Part shown: positions 39,501 to 51,500 of the stretch, in pieces
Numbering within the stretch: the stretch's first letter is position 1
Layout of the letters: each line of letters opens with the position of its first letter
Source: Amoebophrya sp. A120
Lineage: Eukaryota; Sar; Dinophyceae; Syndiniales; Amoebophryaceae
Length of the DNA stretch: 64,000 bases
NCBI GenBank assembly: GCA_905178155.1
Contig: CAJINV010000004.1
Location: forward strand, 5,268,258 to 5,332,257
Direction of reading: 5' to 3'
Notes under the pieces: model-generated
Databases searched by the model: none
Seen by the model: only the letters and a program-made list of their open reading frames with translations
Told to the model about the DNA's origin: nothing
Program-made: the position numbers and the translations under genes

Positions 39501-42500
39501 AAACCCGCTGCGCTGTATCTTGTGTTTTTCTGAGATTCATCTAACTACTATCACCGTTGAAGCTGCCTACCTACCCACCTACCGACTCTCTATACGATCG
39601 TACTACCGTGATCGCGCCGACCCAACTACCTACCTACCCCTTTCCACCCAGAGGAGATCGGTGACCACGCCTACCGACCCACCCACCCACCTGCCGGGTG
39701 GGTGGGTGGGCCGAGCTTGCGTTGCCTATTGGCCACGCCTACCGACCTACCCACCCACCTGCCTGGTGCGGGGGGCAAGGGTGCGCGGCCTATGCATTCA
39801 TTGGCCACACCTACCGGCCTACCCAACCACTTGCCTGGTGGGCGGGTGGGGTGAGCGTGCGTTGTCTATTGGCCACGCCCAACGACCTACCCACCCCTCT
39901 GCCTGGTGGGGAGGGTGGGGCGCGCGTGCGTTGCCTATTGGCCACGCCTACCGACCTACCCACCCACCTGCCGGGTGGGGGGGGGCAGGCGTGTGCTGCC
40001 TATTGGCCACGCCTACCGACCTACCCACCCACCTGCCTGGTGGGGGGGTGGGGCGAGCGTGCGAGCGTTGCTCAGTGGCCAGGCCTACCGACCTACCCAC
40101 CCGCCCACCTGCCTGGTGGGGGGGTGGGGCGAGCGTGCCTTGCCTATTGGCCACGCCTACCGACCTACCCACACACCTGTCTGGTGGGGGGGGGCAAGCC
40201 TGCGCGGCCTATTGACCACGCCTACCGACCTACCCACCCACCTGCCTGGTGGGGGGGTGGGGCGAGCGTTCAGTCGGAGGGCCCGGGGCGGTGGAGGCTT
40301 CTAATTTTTTTCTATTTTCTTTCTGATTTTTCAAAAAACAGAAGCCGGGCGCAAGCGCTTCTGCGATAGAAAGAGCGGAGACGGGCGGGTCGGCAGAAGA
40401 ACAAAGGCAGGGCACAACGCCAGCAGGTCCCCGGGGCAAGAGGAAACGAAGAGGAAAAGCAGAGGTCGGTCGCCAAAGCCCAAAAACACAAGGGCGGCAA
40501 AGTTGAACAACGGCATCGGAGCAAGCCTCTTTGAGACGACCACGCCTCTCAGCATGCTCTGATGCTCATGCGCCCCGACCAAGACCACCCAAAAACACGA
40601 AGCAGATCCCTACAAGAGTTCCCCGAAGCCAAACCTTGCCAAAAAGCCAGGCGCTACGATCGAGACACAAAAACTGAAGGATCTTTAGTTTTTGTTTCTA
40701 AGTTTCCTTCTATTTTTGTGTCTAAATCTGCTCCTTCTATTTTTGTTTCTAAATTCCTTGTTATTTTTCTTTCTAAATTCGCCCCCTTCTATTTTCGTTT
40801 CTAAATCGACCTTCTAAATCGCTTGCTATTTTTCTTCTGGTTCGACCCAAGTGTTCGGCTGATGACCAGCTTCTTCACCTTCTTCTAAATCTGTTGCACA
40901 GTGATTTCCCTAAGGAAATCCGTGCAAACAGGATTTAGAAGAGGATTTAGAAGATGTTCATCAGCCGAAAAATGGTCGAGTCCAGCAGTTTTGGAAACAC
41001 TGAAAATAACCTGTCCGCTTCCAAAACTGAAAATAACAAGCGACTTGTGCGCGAAGGTCGATCAGGTTTCGAAATACACACAAAACTCGACGTAGAACGA
41101 AGTGCGGAAGGTCGAGGCAGAACATGCTTCACATTTGAGCCCGCAGAAGACGGAACAAAAGACGCGAAAACTGTTGCTCATGGCGACTGCCACCACAACA
41201 ATTTTCGCGGCTTGCCCACTGTCGAACACCCTTGCACCCCAAAACATGCGGAACAACCAGGCGGCCGACACCCTGAACCACCTAACTGCGCCGGGCGACA
41301 GAAATGCCCAGCGGTACCCAGCCACACAGACCAACAAAAAAGGGCGCGGGCCCATCAATGCAACGGACGGCCGAAATTGGCGCCATGGAACCCAGCGCAC
41401 AGGACAAAGGCCAGCAACTCCGGCGCGGGGAGAGGCAGGGCGCCCACCAAACGAGGGGCCCCGGCCGCTGCTTCGCCGCGCTGGGTTTTCGGAAATCAGA
41501 AAAAAAATAGCCATTTTCCAACCACCCCCGTGGCCCCGCAACCCTCTAACTGAGAGCGTGCGTTGTCTATTGGCCACGCCTACCGACCTACCCACCCACC
41601 TGCCTGGTGGGGGGGTGGGGCGAGCGTGCGTTGTCTATTGGCCACGCCTACCGACCTACCCACCCCCCTGCCTGCCTGGTGGGAGGGGTGGGGCGCGCGT
41701 GCGTTGCCTATTGGCCACGCCCACCGACCTACCCAACCACCTGCCGGGTTGGGGGGGGGCAGGCGTGTGCTGCCTATTGGCCACGCCTACCGACCTACCC
41801 ACCCACCTGCCTGGTGGGGGGGTGGGGCGAGCGTGCGTTGCCTAGTGGCCAGGCCTACCGACCTACCCACCCACCTGCCTGGTGGGGGGGTGGGGCGAGT
41901 GTGCCTTGCCTATTGGCCACGCCTACCGACCTCCCGGCCCACCTACCTTGGCACGGGTGAGCATGCGCTGCCTGCTGGCCACGCCTACCGACCTACCGAC
42001 CCACCTGCCTTGGCACGGGTGAGCAAGCATGCGCTGCCTGCTGACCACACATGCCGACCCACCCACCCACCTTCCCTGGCAGGGGTGAGGGCGCGCCCTA
42101 AAGGTTCAACGCTTCGACCAGACACAGACATACTTGCACCCAATGCGATCCCAGGCACTTAAGTTTGTTCTTGGTTCTCAAATTGATTCTGATCCTCAGT
42201 GACTTTGTTGTGAGTGGCACAATCACAACGAGAAAAGAAAAACAAATCCTCTGCCTCAGGGTCAGGCCTTCATTGGTGCGCTGGCTTGGTTCGTTTCATT
42301 CTCACAAGATGAAGCCGAGCTCCTTCGGCGGGAGGAAGAAAAATGTCGCAGCTCGTTCTCTCTGGCCCTGGCCTGCGCACGCAGTGCGCTTTGTGGCGAG
42401 GGTGGAGAAGCGCCGCGCATAGACGTATCGCCTACCTCAGTGTATGTAGTTCACTCTATCGCAACTAAAACCCCGATCACTTGCGAGGGGAAATCTAAAA

Positions 42501-45500
42501 GCTGCCATAGCAGTGGGGTTCTAGACTTCAAGTGGCGCCCCGCGGATGCGGTCGGCGTTGTGGCCGTGCCGCGCCGATGGGCCCCGGGCAACTAAAAGCG
42601 CCACAGGCTGCTAGATCAAAGACCGCCCTTTACGGGCGGGGCGCTTTTCATCAGGATGGGCATCATTTCACCCATTTCGGTGCCCGCGATAGCAAACCGT
42701 TTACGCGGGAGCCTTTGCGGGCCACCACACACGGGCCAGGCGTCGCCGGCCTGCAGCCAAGACTGTCTCTGAGCAGTTGTAGTTCTTCATCACTTCACTC
42801 TAACTGGGCGCTGCCCCAGCTCCCGCATTTTCGTTGTCACACGCATCAAGAAGTAGGTGGGTGGGAAGGTAGGTGTAGACGCGCCTCCGTTGCGCCCCGC
42901 AAGTGAAAATCGCCCACACCTGGAGGACACGCGGACGCATCATTGTCCAATGACGACCAACCAACCCACCTACCCACTGCTCAGCCACGAAGGAGGGCGT
43001 GATCTTTTTTGTTTCGGTTGATTATGAATGGACGAGAGGAGCGTCAGTATCACGAGGTAGGTAGGTAGGGAGGTAGGTGGGTAGCGTGCATCTCATTCCC
43101 GATATCAAAGCACAACTTTCTCCAGCTTCGATTGTGGGAAGCAGAACGTCGTCGACAGACTCACGTACATCAGGATAAGCGAAATAGCGACACCGCGACG
43201 CCGAATATGTCTCCGCCACAATACGTCCACCACCAAACGCAAACCAGACGCACGTCGACCTCACCACGCACTGCGACTCCGGAAGAATGTTTTTCTATAA
43301 CCCGCGACGGCCCGCCGTCTTCAGCATTTGCATAACCAACCAACCGACCAACCAACCCACCCCGAATTAACGCCTACAGGCACACGCCTACTCCAAAAAT
43401 TAGATTCCTTTTTTAGCTGCTCACGCAGTACAGATTTTTTTGGTTGTTATACAGGAATCTCAACGAGTGAATCTCAACGGTTGCGCCCCAACGCTTTGAG
43501 ACGCCTCAACGGATTCGCGATGAGCTCAACGAGTGGTCTCAACGGTCTGCGCGTAGAAGAACTGCGTGGCGTGAAGGTGCGCATCAAGCCCCCGCAGCGA
43601 ACCTCTCAGAGGTCCTGCCAACACGAGTGCCGGCGAGCGGGCTCATAGGTAGTTTTAGAAACACGCGCGAGGGCTGCGCGCATAGTGGGACACAGGGCAC
43701 GCAGGCCAACGGGCCGCGCACAACGGGCCGGGCAACAATAGCGCAGGAGAGCGAAGAGAGAGTCGTCGGGCAGGGCAGCCGCCGCCGGCCGGCCGGCCGG
43801 CGGCGGCTGCCCTGCCCGACGACCCTAAACCCCAAATCCTAAACCCGAAACCCTAAACCGCTGGTGGTGGTCGTTGAGATATATTTCTCAACGTTGAGCT
43901 GTGAGGTCTCAACGTTGAGATCCACAAGCACCGTTGAGATACCTGTAGTACAACCGATTTTTTTGCCATCACAATGCAGCATCACAGGTTGCATTCTTCC
44001 AGACCCAGACATTTTTGCATTTGATGCCCGGGGGATCGGGTTCCCCTGCAGGTCCTTGCTGCTGCTGTAGGCCACCTATCCTTTGCAAAAACGTCCCCAC
44101 CCCAGAGTTGTCATGCAGCTTTGCGACTACAGGAACATTCGTTATGCGCATCTCCAAGAGAACAAATATTTCCAATCGTGTTTTGGAATCTGTGATGCTG
44201 TAAACAGGATTAGAAAGTGGCTTTCTAATGCGGCTTAGCTTGCTGACCAGCACTACGCTGCAGATGGAAACTTGTCATGCACAACTCCCAAACCTTGGAG
44301 ATTTGTGTTGCAGATTTACCAACTTGACTATGGGGCTGTGGGGACGTTTTTCCTCAGGATACCACCCACTTCAGCTTCACCTTCCGCGCGGCCAGGCCCT
44401 CGGTGGGGCGGGGCGTGGTGAGCTCGATCTGGAAGGGGAGCAGAACGCCGTCGACGGTGGGATATACCCCGCTCAGGTGCTACAATCTCAAGCGTTGCAA
44501 TAGAATATGGAAATCTGTGATGCAAGAGTGCATGATCTAGCCAACTCTTATAGGATTGCGCATGACAATTTCCGGAGCCCCACACCTCCCTACAATCGGG
44601 CGAAATTTGTATTGCAAAAGGTGGAACGCTGTGCGAGTCTGTCATGCTCATCATGCAACACAAATTAGAGATTCTCGTGTAATGCTTGAGGTTGTAACGT
44701 TTGAGCAAGTGATATGGGAATGCCGAAGTTTTTCACCAGGTCGATGCAGAACCAGCCCCCCATCTCCGCGTCGTTCTTTTCGTGGCACTTCGGGTGCAGA
44801 ATCGACGCGTCCAGCTCTTCCAGCGGGCTGTGCGGCTGCCCCGGCTCGTAGAACTCTACCACCTGGGGGACCCGCTCCTTTCCCCTGGAAAACTGGTCCT
44901 CGGAGTTCCAGAACAGGATGCGGTATCCTGTGCGAAAACGTCCCCACCCAAGAGCTGTCATGCAAACGCGCAATGACAGGAACATTTGTAATGCGCATCT
45001 CCATGAGAGGCATTTCCAGTCGTGTTTTGGCATTTGTAATGCTGTAAACAGGATGAGACACTGGCCTTCTCATGCGCCTTCCCTTGCTAACCACCACCAC
45101 ATTGCAGATGAAACTTGTCATGCACAACTCCCAAAACTTGGAGATTTGTGTTGCAGATTTACCAACTTGCGTATGGGGTGGGGACGTTTTTGCTCAGGAT
45201 ATGCGGACCGTCGTGTTCTGCGTGGCCCACACCGCGATCTGGGTGGGCGGGAGGTAGGCGCCCTATTACAGTGAAAAATGCCGCCAACACAGGACCACTT
45301 GGCAGCACAATTGTATTGCAAACCTTTCCAATAGAAACATTCGCATTCCCCGTCTTGCATATATCAGCATCATGACAAATTTTCCATACTGAATAGCTCA
45401 AATTTGTAAGTATTGCAAAGAGCCCAGCAACAGCCGGATCTGTTATGCAAAAAATACCTTGCGCACACAGATTCTGCATCAGAAAGTAGACTCGCAGTCC

Positions 45501-48500
45501 TTTCATGCAAGACAAACAGTTTTCATTTGGAAACTTTGCATCAGAAACTTTTGCAAATTCTGGGGCCGCGGGGGCACTTTGCATTGTAATACGCCCTGGG
45601 GGTTGTTCAGCATCGGCGTCATCCCGCACTTCTCAAAGTGGAGCAGCCCGCTGAACCGCGCGAAGGCCGGGGCGTCGTCGATGTCCCACGAGTAGGTGGC
45701 GAACTCGCCGGAGAAGGACTCGATGTAGGACCGGTCGGGCAGCGTGGGCACCCCGCGGCGTACGGCGGCCGACATCCAGTAGTCGGACTGGATCCCGTTC
45801 AAAGCCTTCCCGATGCGCAGCTGGAACAAGCCCGTGTACGCTGGTGTGATCTTCAGCCGGTGCTGCCCCAGCAGCTTCGTGTTTCCGGACGTGTCCAGCG
45901 GGTCTTCCCGCAGCGTATCCTGAGTAAAAACGTCCCTACTTATTACCCCAGAGTCAGTCAAGATGGGAAATCTGCTAGACGAATCCACAAGCTTTGGGAG
46001 TTGTGCATGACAAGCTCTTTATTGGCCTCGTACACGTACTGTATCAATCCTGATCAGCATCACAGAACTAGCACATCATGCTGATTGGAGCATGACAAAT
46101 TACGAAACACGACCAGAAAATGATTCTCATGCGGCTCCGCATGAGAAATACAAATATTTTCAGCATGCAGACTTGCATGACAAGTATGGGCAGTGGGGAC
46201 GTTTTTACATAGGATACAGCGCGCCGCGTGCCCAGTCGCCCAGAAACTCCTTCTTGTCCGCCTCCTGCGATTGGTAGCTGATGATGAAGGTTTATCCTAT
46301 GTAAAAACGTTCCCACCCCATAGTTGCAATGCAAATGCGCAATGACAGGAACATTTGTAGTGCGCATCTCCATGAGAGGCATTTCCAGTCGTGTTTTGAA
46401 TTTTGTAATGCTCTAAACAGGATGAGAAGCTGGCTTTCTCATGCGGCTACCCTTTCTAACCAGCACTACACTGCAGGTGGAAACTTGTCATGCACAACTC
46501 CCAAAACTTGGACATTTGTGTTGCAGTTTTACCAACTTGACTATGGGGTAGGGACCTTTTTGCTCAGGATAAGGTTTCGTTCGCGTCTTTGGACAACACC
46601 ACCGCGTTGTCGTTCGGGTCCGCGTTGCTATCAAATGCACATATGTCTGGGTCTGGACGAATGCGGGAGTTTGCCATGCAGATTTTGCGTTACCCATGAG
46701 GTCTGGCATGTAGGACATAGCATGACAGATTCTGTGCGATCTCTCTCATGCCTATCCTGCATGAGAAACTCCCTCCCGACTTGGTCAAAACTGGACGACT
46801 TTTGGTACTCATGCAACACAGATTCTTGCATGCTTCAGATTTAGCATGACAAGTTGCATTCTTCCAGACTCAGACATATTTGCATTTGATAGTTGCCCAT
46901 CACAGACAAAATGTCCATGGTCAGCTCCTTCTTCACGGTGTAATTCACGCGGGGGAGCTGCAGACACGCCTGCTGCACCTCGACGGTGGGCGCCTTCACC
47001 TCGCAGTAGGACCGCTTCGCGTCCGAGGTGTCCCGGTCCCAGATGTACACCTCGGTGCTGGACAGCAGGTAGCCCTCGCGGTACAGCACCGGGTTCACGT
47101 CGCTGTTCACCAGCCCGGCCTGGTGAATGGGGTGCAGCGGCCCGGGGTGCCCCGCCTGCAGGTGCGGGTCCGGGTACAGGAACTATCCTGTCTGAAAACG
47201 TCCCCACCTCAGAGTTGTCACGCAAATGCACAATGACAAGAACATTTGGAATGCGCATCTCCATGAGAGGCATTCCCAGTCGTAATTTGGCACTTTTAAT
47301 GCTGTAAACAGGATGAGAAATAAATGGCTTTCTCATGCGGCTTTCCTTGCTAGCCAGCACTACACAACTGCAGATCAAACTTGTCATGCAGAACTCCCAG
47401 AACTTGCGGATTTGTATTGCAGACTTCCCATCTTGACTATGGTGTGGGGACGTTTTTACATAGGATAGGAACAGGCGGAACTTCAACACCTCGTTGTTGT
47501 AGATCCCGTCGTCGTAGATCTATCAAATGCAAAAATGTCTGGGTCTGGAAAGTTGGAACTTGTGATGCTAACTTTGGACTCTAAAAAAATCTGTATTGCA
47601 TGACCAGCAAGAGGAGCCACATTTGGTCTACGCGACGAGGGCACTTGTCATGCGGAAATGGCATCAGGAAGCTTTCCAAAAATCTGTGATGCTGGGTCGT
47701 GCATTACAAGCATCATGGGTCATGCCAGACAAGCATGACAAGCCTTGCATTCTTCCAGACCCAGACATTTTTACAGTTGATAAGATCGGGATCCGGACAA
47801 CACGCACCGTGTCGATCTGGTCCGCCTGCGTGGCGATCTCGGTCCCCGGCTTCTCGCGCGTGTACCGCTGGTTCTCGGGCTTCACCGTGCCCCGCGGCCG
47901 GCGGGTGGTGCCCACCGGGTTTTGTAGGGGAGACTCCAGCCGGATCCGGTTGGCCGGGTTGGCGTCCCCGACGACGGCCGGGGTCACGGGCTGGCCCGTG
48001 GCATAGTCGATGATCACATTTGCAGCGTGGGTGATCGTGCCAGAAATCCGGTCCGGGTCCGGGTGCCCCAGGTCGTCCGGGTCCAGGTGCGTCAGTTGCC
48101 GAAGATCTTGTTCACCACTGGCAGTACTATCTCCGCCGTGATGAAAATCCTCATAGTACAGTTGCCCGGCCTGCTCCGCGCGGCACTGCTCGAACAGATT
48201 CAGTTCCGGCACGTAGGGAGAACTACTCGTGGACGACAGCTGCACCTGTCCACCTGCATGCTCGGACGGCGCGTGGACGCTGTAGTAGGTGCGGTCGTCC
48301 GCTTGGCATTGAAAGGACCCAAACCGCTCCACCCGCTCGGAGAGTTGCACAAGCTGGCGCCGCATGGTCTGCTGCGCCAGCGGCGATCCGTCCGCGGTGA
48401 AGTTCATGTAGTCCACTATCAACTGCAAAAATGTCTGGGTCTGGAAGGATGCAAGGTTTGTCATGCAGATTTTGTATGATCCATGACACCTGTGACGCAT

Positions 48501-51500
48501 GACCTAGCATCGCAGATTTTTAGGAGGCTTCCTGATGCCTAATCCGCATGACAAATGCCCTCTCCGTGTAGCACAGACTGGGCTCCTCTGGCCAGTCATG
48601 CAATACAGATCTTTTTAGGATCCAAGGACAGCATCTATCACAAGTTGCAACCTTTCAGACCCAGACATTTTTGCATTTGGTATCCACGTTCACGTCGCGA
48701 AACCCGGAAACAATCGGCGCGAAGAGCTCGGGCGGCTGGGGCGGCACCGAGAACTCGGTAAACACGTTGGTGGAGCGGTAGTGCATCAGCTCGCCGTCGT
48801 TCATCAGCGACTGCGACTTGGCGGTCACGTCCTCGGATTGAATCAGCACGGAGATGTTTTTCACGAAGGTGGTGTTCCGCACCAAGTTGCGCACCACGAG
48901 CACGTCGATGTAGGTGGAGTCCTGGAAGACGTGGTAGCGGGGCGACTCAAACTCGAAGACGCCGTCCGACACGCACTCGCCGTCGTGCAGCACGAAGAGC
49001 GGGTCGCAGCCGGTGCAGCGCACGTTCTGCGACTCCCCACCCCCGGTGGTGAACACCCGCTCGCAGGTCTGGCAGTGCGGGAAGTTGAGGTGGCAGGCCT
49101 CGCAGCGCCCGGCCTCGGTGCGGTTGGTCAAGAAGTACCCCTTGTCGCACACCTTGCAGCCGGGGACGCAGCCCTCGATCATCCCGTCGTTGTCCAGACA
49201 GGCGGTGCAGTTCTTGCAGTGCGGGTCGTACAGCAACCGGCAGTTCGGGTAGAGGCACTTGGGCGTCTGCGTGTCGTATCAAATGCAAATATGTCTGGGT
49301 CTGCATATTTTGCAAGGTTTGTCATGCATATTTTGCATGACGTATGATGCCTGTAGTGCATAACTTAGCATCGCAGATTTTTGGAAGCCTTCCTGATGCC
49401 TATTCCGCATGGCAAATGCCCTCTCTGCGTAAGTAGCACAATCTGGGCTCCTCTTGCTGGTCATAGCAACACAGATCTTTTGAGAATCCAAAGACAGCAT
49501 GACAGGTTTGGATCCTTCCAGACCCGGACATTTTTGCAATGCATATGTCGTTGTAGATCAGGATCCGCGCGCCGAGCAGGTCGGTCTCGATCATCCGCTC
49601 GTCCCCGTCCACGTGCAGCGGGCCGTAGGGATTGACCACGGACGTAACCTCCACGCCGTAGTGGAACACGCCGAACTGCTCGTACCCCGTGGAGTTCAGG
49701 TCCTTCAAACTGTACCAGCCCGGGTCGCACTCGCACTTGTAGGGCTCCACGCAGCTGCCCCGCCCGCAGTCCTGCGAAGGCTGCGGCCAGGACTGGCACA
49801 GCGGGTAGTCGCAGACGCGGCCGCCCCAGCCCGTGGAGCACTCGCACATGTCCGGCATCAGCGCCGCACCGTTGACGCACTCCGGCATGGACACCGGGAT
49901 CTCGCACGACACGCCGCCCCAGCCGTAGAAGCACTGGCAGGTGTTGGTGTACACGCACACGCCCTGGCTCGCCACGCACTCGGGGTCGCAGACCGGGTCC
50001 ATGCAGTGCGGCCCCTTCCACCCGGCGTCGCAGTGGCACAGGTCGGGGGCGATGCAGGTGCCGTGGATGCAGTTGGGGTGGCACATGGGCACGTCGCACC
50101 GCCAGCCGCTCCACCCCGGGTCGCACTCGCAGCAACCGCCCGCGGTGGCGCGGTTCTGCTGCACGCACTGCACCATGTGCTGGATATTACAGTGAAAAAT
50201 GTCCCCACCCTGGAATTTGCAAGAAAAGTTTCTCATGCTAAGTAGGTCTCCAAATGAAAGCTTTTTGTCTTGCATGAAAGGACTACGAGCCTTTCTGATG
50301 CACAAGGTATCTTTTGCATAACTGATCCGGCTACTGTTGGGCTCCTTTGCAACACAGATTTGAGCTATTCAGCATGCAAAATTCGTGATGCTGATATATG
50401 CGAAGACGGGAAATGCTTCTATTGGAAAGGTTTGCAATACAAATGCTGCCAAGTTCTGGGGTGGGAGTCTTTTTCATTGTAATACTGGAAGCAGGGAATT
50501 TCCTCGTCCGTGACCCCGTTCTCGCAGGTCTGCATCAGCTCGGAGAGGGAGGGCAACACCCGCGGCTTCCACGTGATGAACCCGTAACGCAGCGCGTCGT
50601 CGCAGCACGCGTTCGCAGTGCACCAGGGCCGCGGCACGCCGCAGCCCCCGAAGTTGTCGAAGTAGTCACCGGTAGTGCAGGTTTATGCATTGCAAAAGTA
50701 TCGCATTAGTAATTTATTTTGCAGTCATGCTTTACAAGCCTCTTTCTTATTCTTAAGGTAAATCTGCATGACAAATTTCATTTTTAATGCTCCTGAGCAA
50801 ATTTGTCATGCGATTTCTACTAGTACGATACTTTTGCAGTGCATAACGTTTCCGACCGGTTTCCGCACAGAGGGCTGCTCGTCATCTCGTTGCCGTGCGA
50901 GATGTCGTCGATGATGCACTGCTGGAGCACGGAGGCGATGTCCAGCTTGGACCAGTAGCACTCCCGCATGGTGGACACCGTGCCGTGCTGGCACCACCGG
51001 AAAAAGTTGTCCCCCACCACCGCCACGTAGCTGTCGTCCACGCAGTAGTAGTCGTTCTCGCCGCACATGAACTTCTGGTTGTTGGTATCATTTGTAAAAC
51101 CGTCCCCACCCCAGAGTTGTCATGCGGATTTGCAAGCACAAGAGCATTTGTAATGCGCCTCCCCATGAGAGGCATTTCCCATTGTGTTTTGGAACATTTA
51201 ATGCTGTAAACAGGATATGGGGATGGATTTGTTATGCGGCTTCCCTTGCTAAGCTGCACTACAGTAGACCCTGCAAGTTGTCATGCGTGACTCCCAAAAC
51301 TTCAAGGTTTGTGTTGCAGAATTTCCATCTTGACTCCGGGGTGGGACGTTTTTACACCGGCTAGTTGGGCCCCACCGGGCCCTTGCACGTCAGCGGGTTG
51401 GCCGGGTCCTCGCCGGGGGGGTACCGCACAAACTCCGGCTGCGTCTCGTCCACGCACTGCGACTCGCAGGTGGGGATGCAGCAGTCGCCGCCGTCGAAGA

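Larger units (their letters stand above)
39420..43393. mobile_element. Nested DNA transposon-like element (3,974 bp), non-autonomous
   Basis: It sits inside a family A introner. The target duplication CAAAAATT (39412-39419 and 43394-43401) is 8 bp. The inverted repeats at 39423-39487 and 43326-43390 are 65 bp with two mismatches. An 8-bp duplication fits hAT-like elements, but no transposase is visible, so the class is an inference. The inside holds two blocks of tandem repeats and A/T-rich spacers. Long open frames across it translate only the repeats and are not credible genes. Confidence 0.85.
43442..43955. mobile_element. Second nested element (514 bp) with palindrome and telomere-like repeat
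   Basis: Target duplication GATTTTTTT (43433-43441 and 43956-43964) is 9 bp. The ends GGTTGT and ACAACC, followed by imperfectly matching ATCTCAACG boxes, form inverted repeats of about 24 bp. A 9-bp duplication fits Mutator-like elements; this class is an inference because no transposase is present. CTCAACG/CGTTGAG boxes recur through both arms. Confidence 0.8.
39257..44026. mobile_element. Introner, family A, 4.77 kb, carrying two nested insertions
   Basis: Left end TATCAAGTGCAAATATGTCT and right end mirror, with target duplication CCCGG. The family A interior is split by insertions at 39420-43393 and 43442-43955; without them and their duplicated targets it would be about 265 bp. Despite its size, excision still joins GNPIPRG to RWYDI in frame. 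Confidence 0.9.
44027..47520 (-). other. Gene 2: N-terminal filamin-like / unassigned ectodomain region
   Basis: Spliced exons give strings such as VRILFWNSEDQFSRG, GWFCIDLVKNFGIPTVDGVLL, LKITPAYTGLFQLRIG and VNYTVKKELTMDILSVMGN. LKITPAYTGLFQLRIG fits the filamin-type ytP...G.y.l.i strand. Other parts are beta-rich but unassigned. Ten introners cut the region into exons of 50-325 bp. Confidence 0.5.

Noticed and set aside
39493-40369. Long plus-strand open frames encoding repeated YRPTHPPAWWGG-like peptides (also 41,102-42,162)
   Set aside because: They translate the tandem repeats of the nested element in several frames at once, which is expected of repeat units without stops. No domain or start context supports a gene.
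43823-43859. A real telomere
   Set aside because: Only about five degenerate units, inside a gene intron and within a mobile element.
39420-43955. Transposase genes in the nested elements
   Set aside because: No open frame shows a DDE/D core, zinc finger or other transposase motif. The class names hAT-like and Mutator-like rest on duplication length only.
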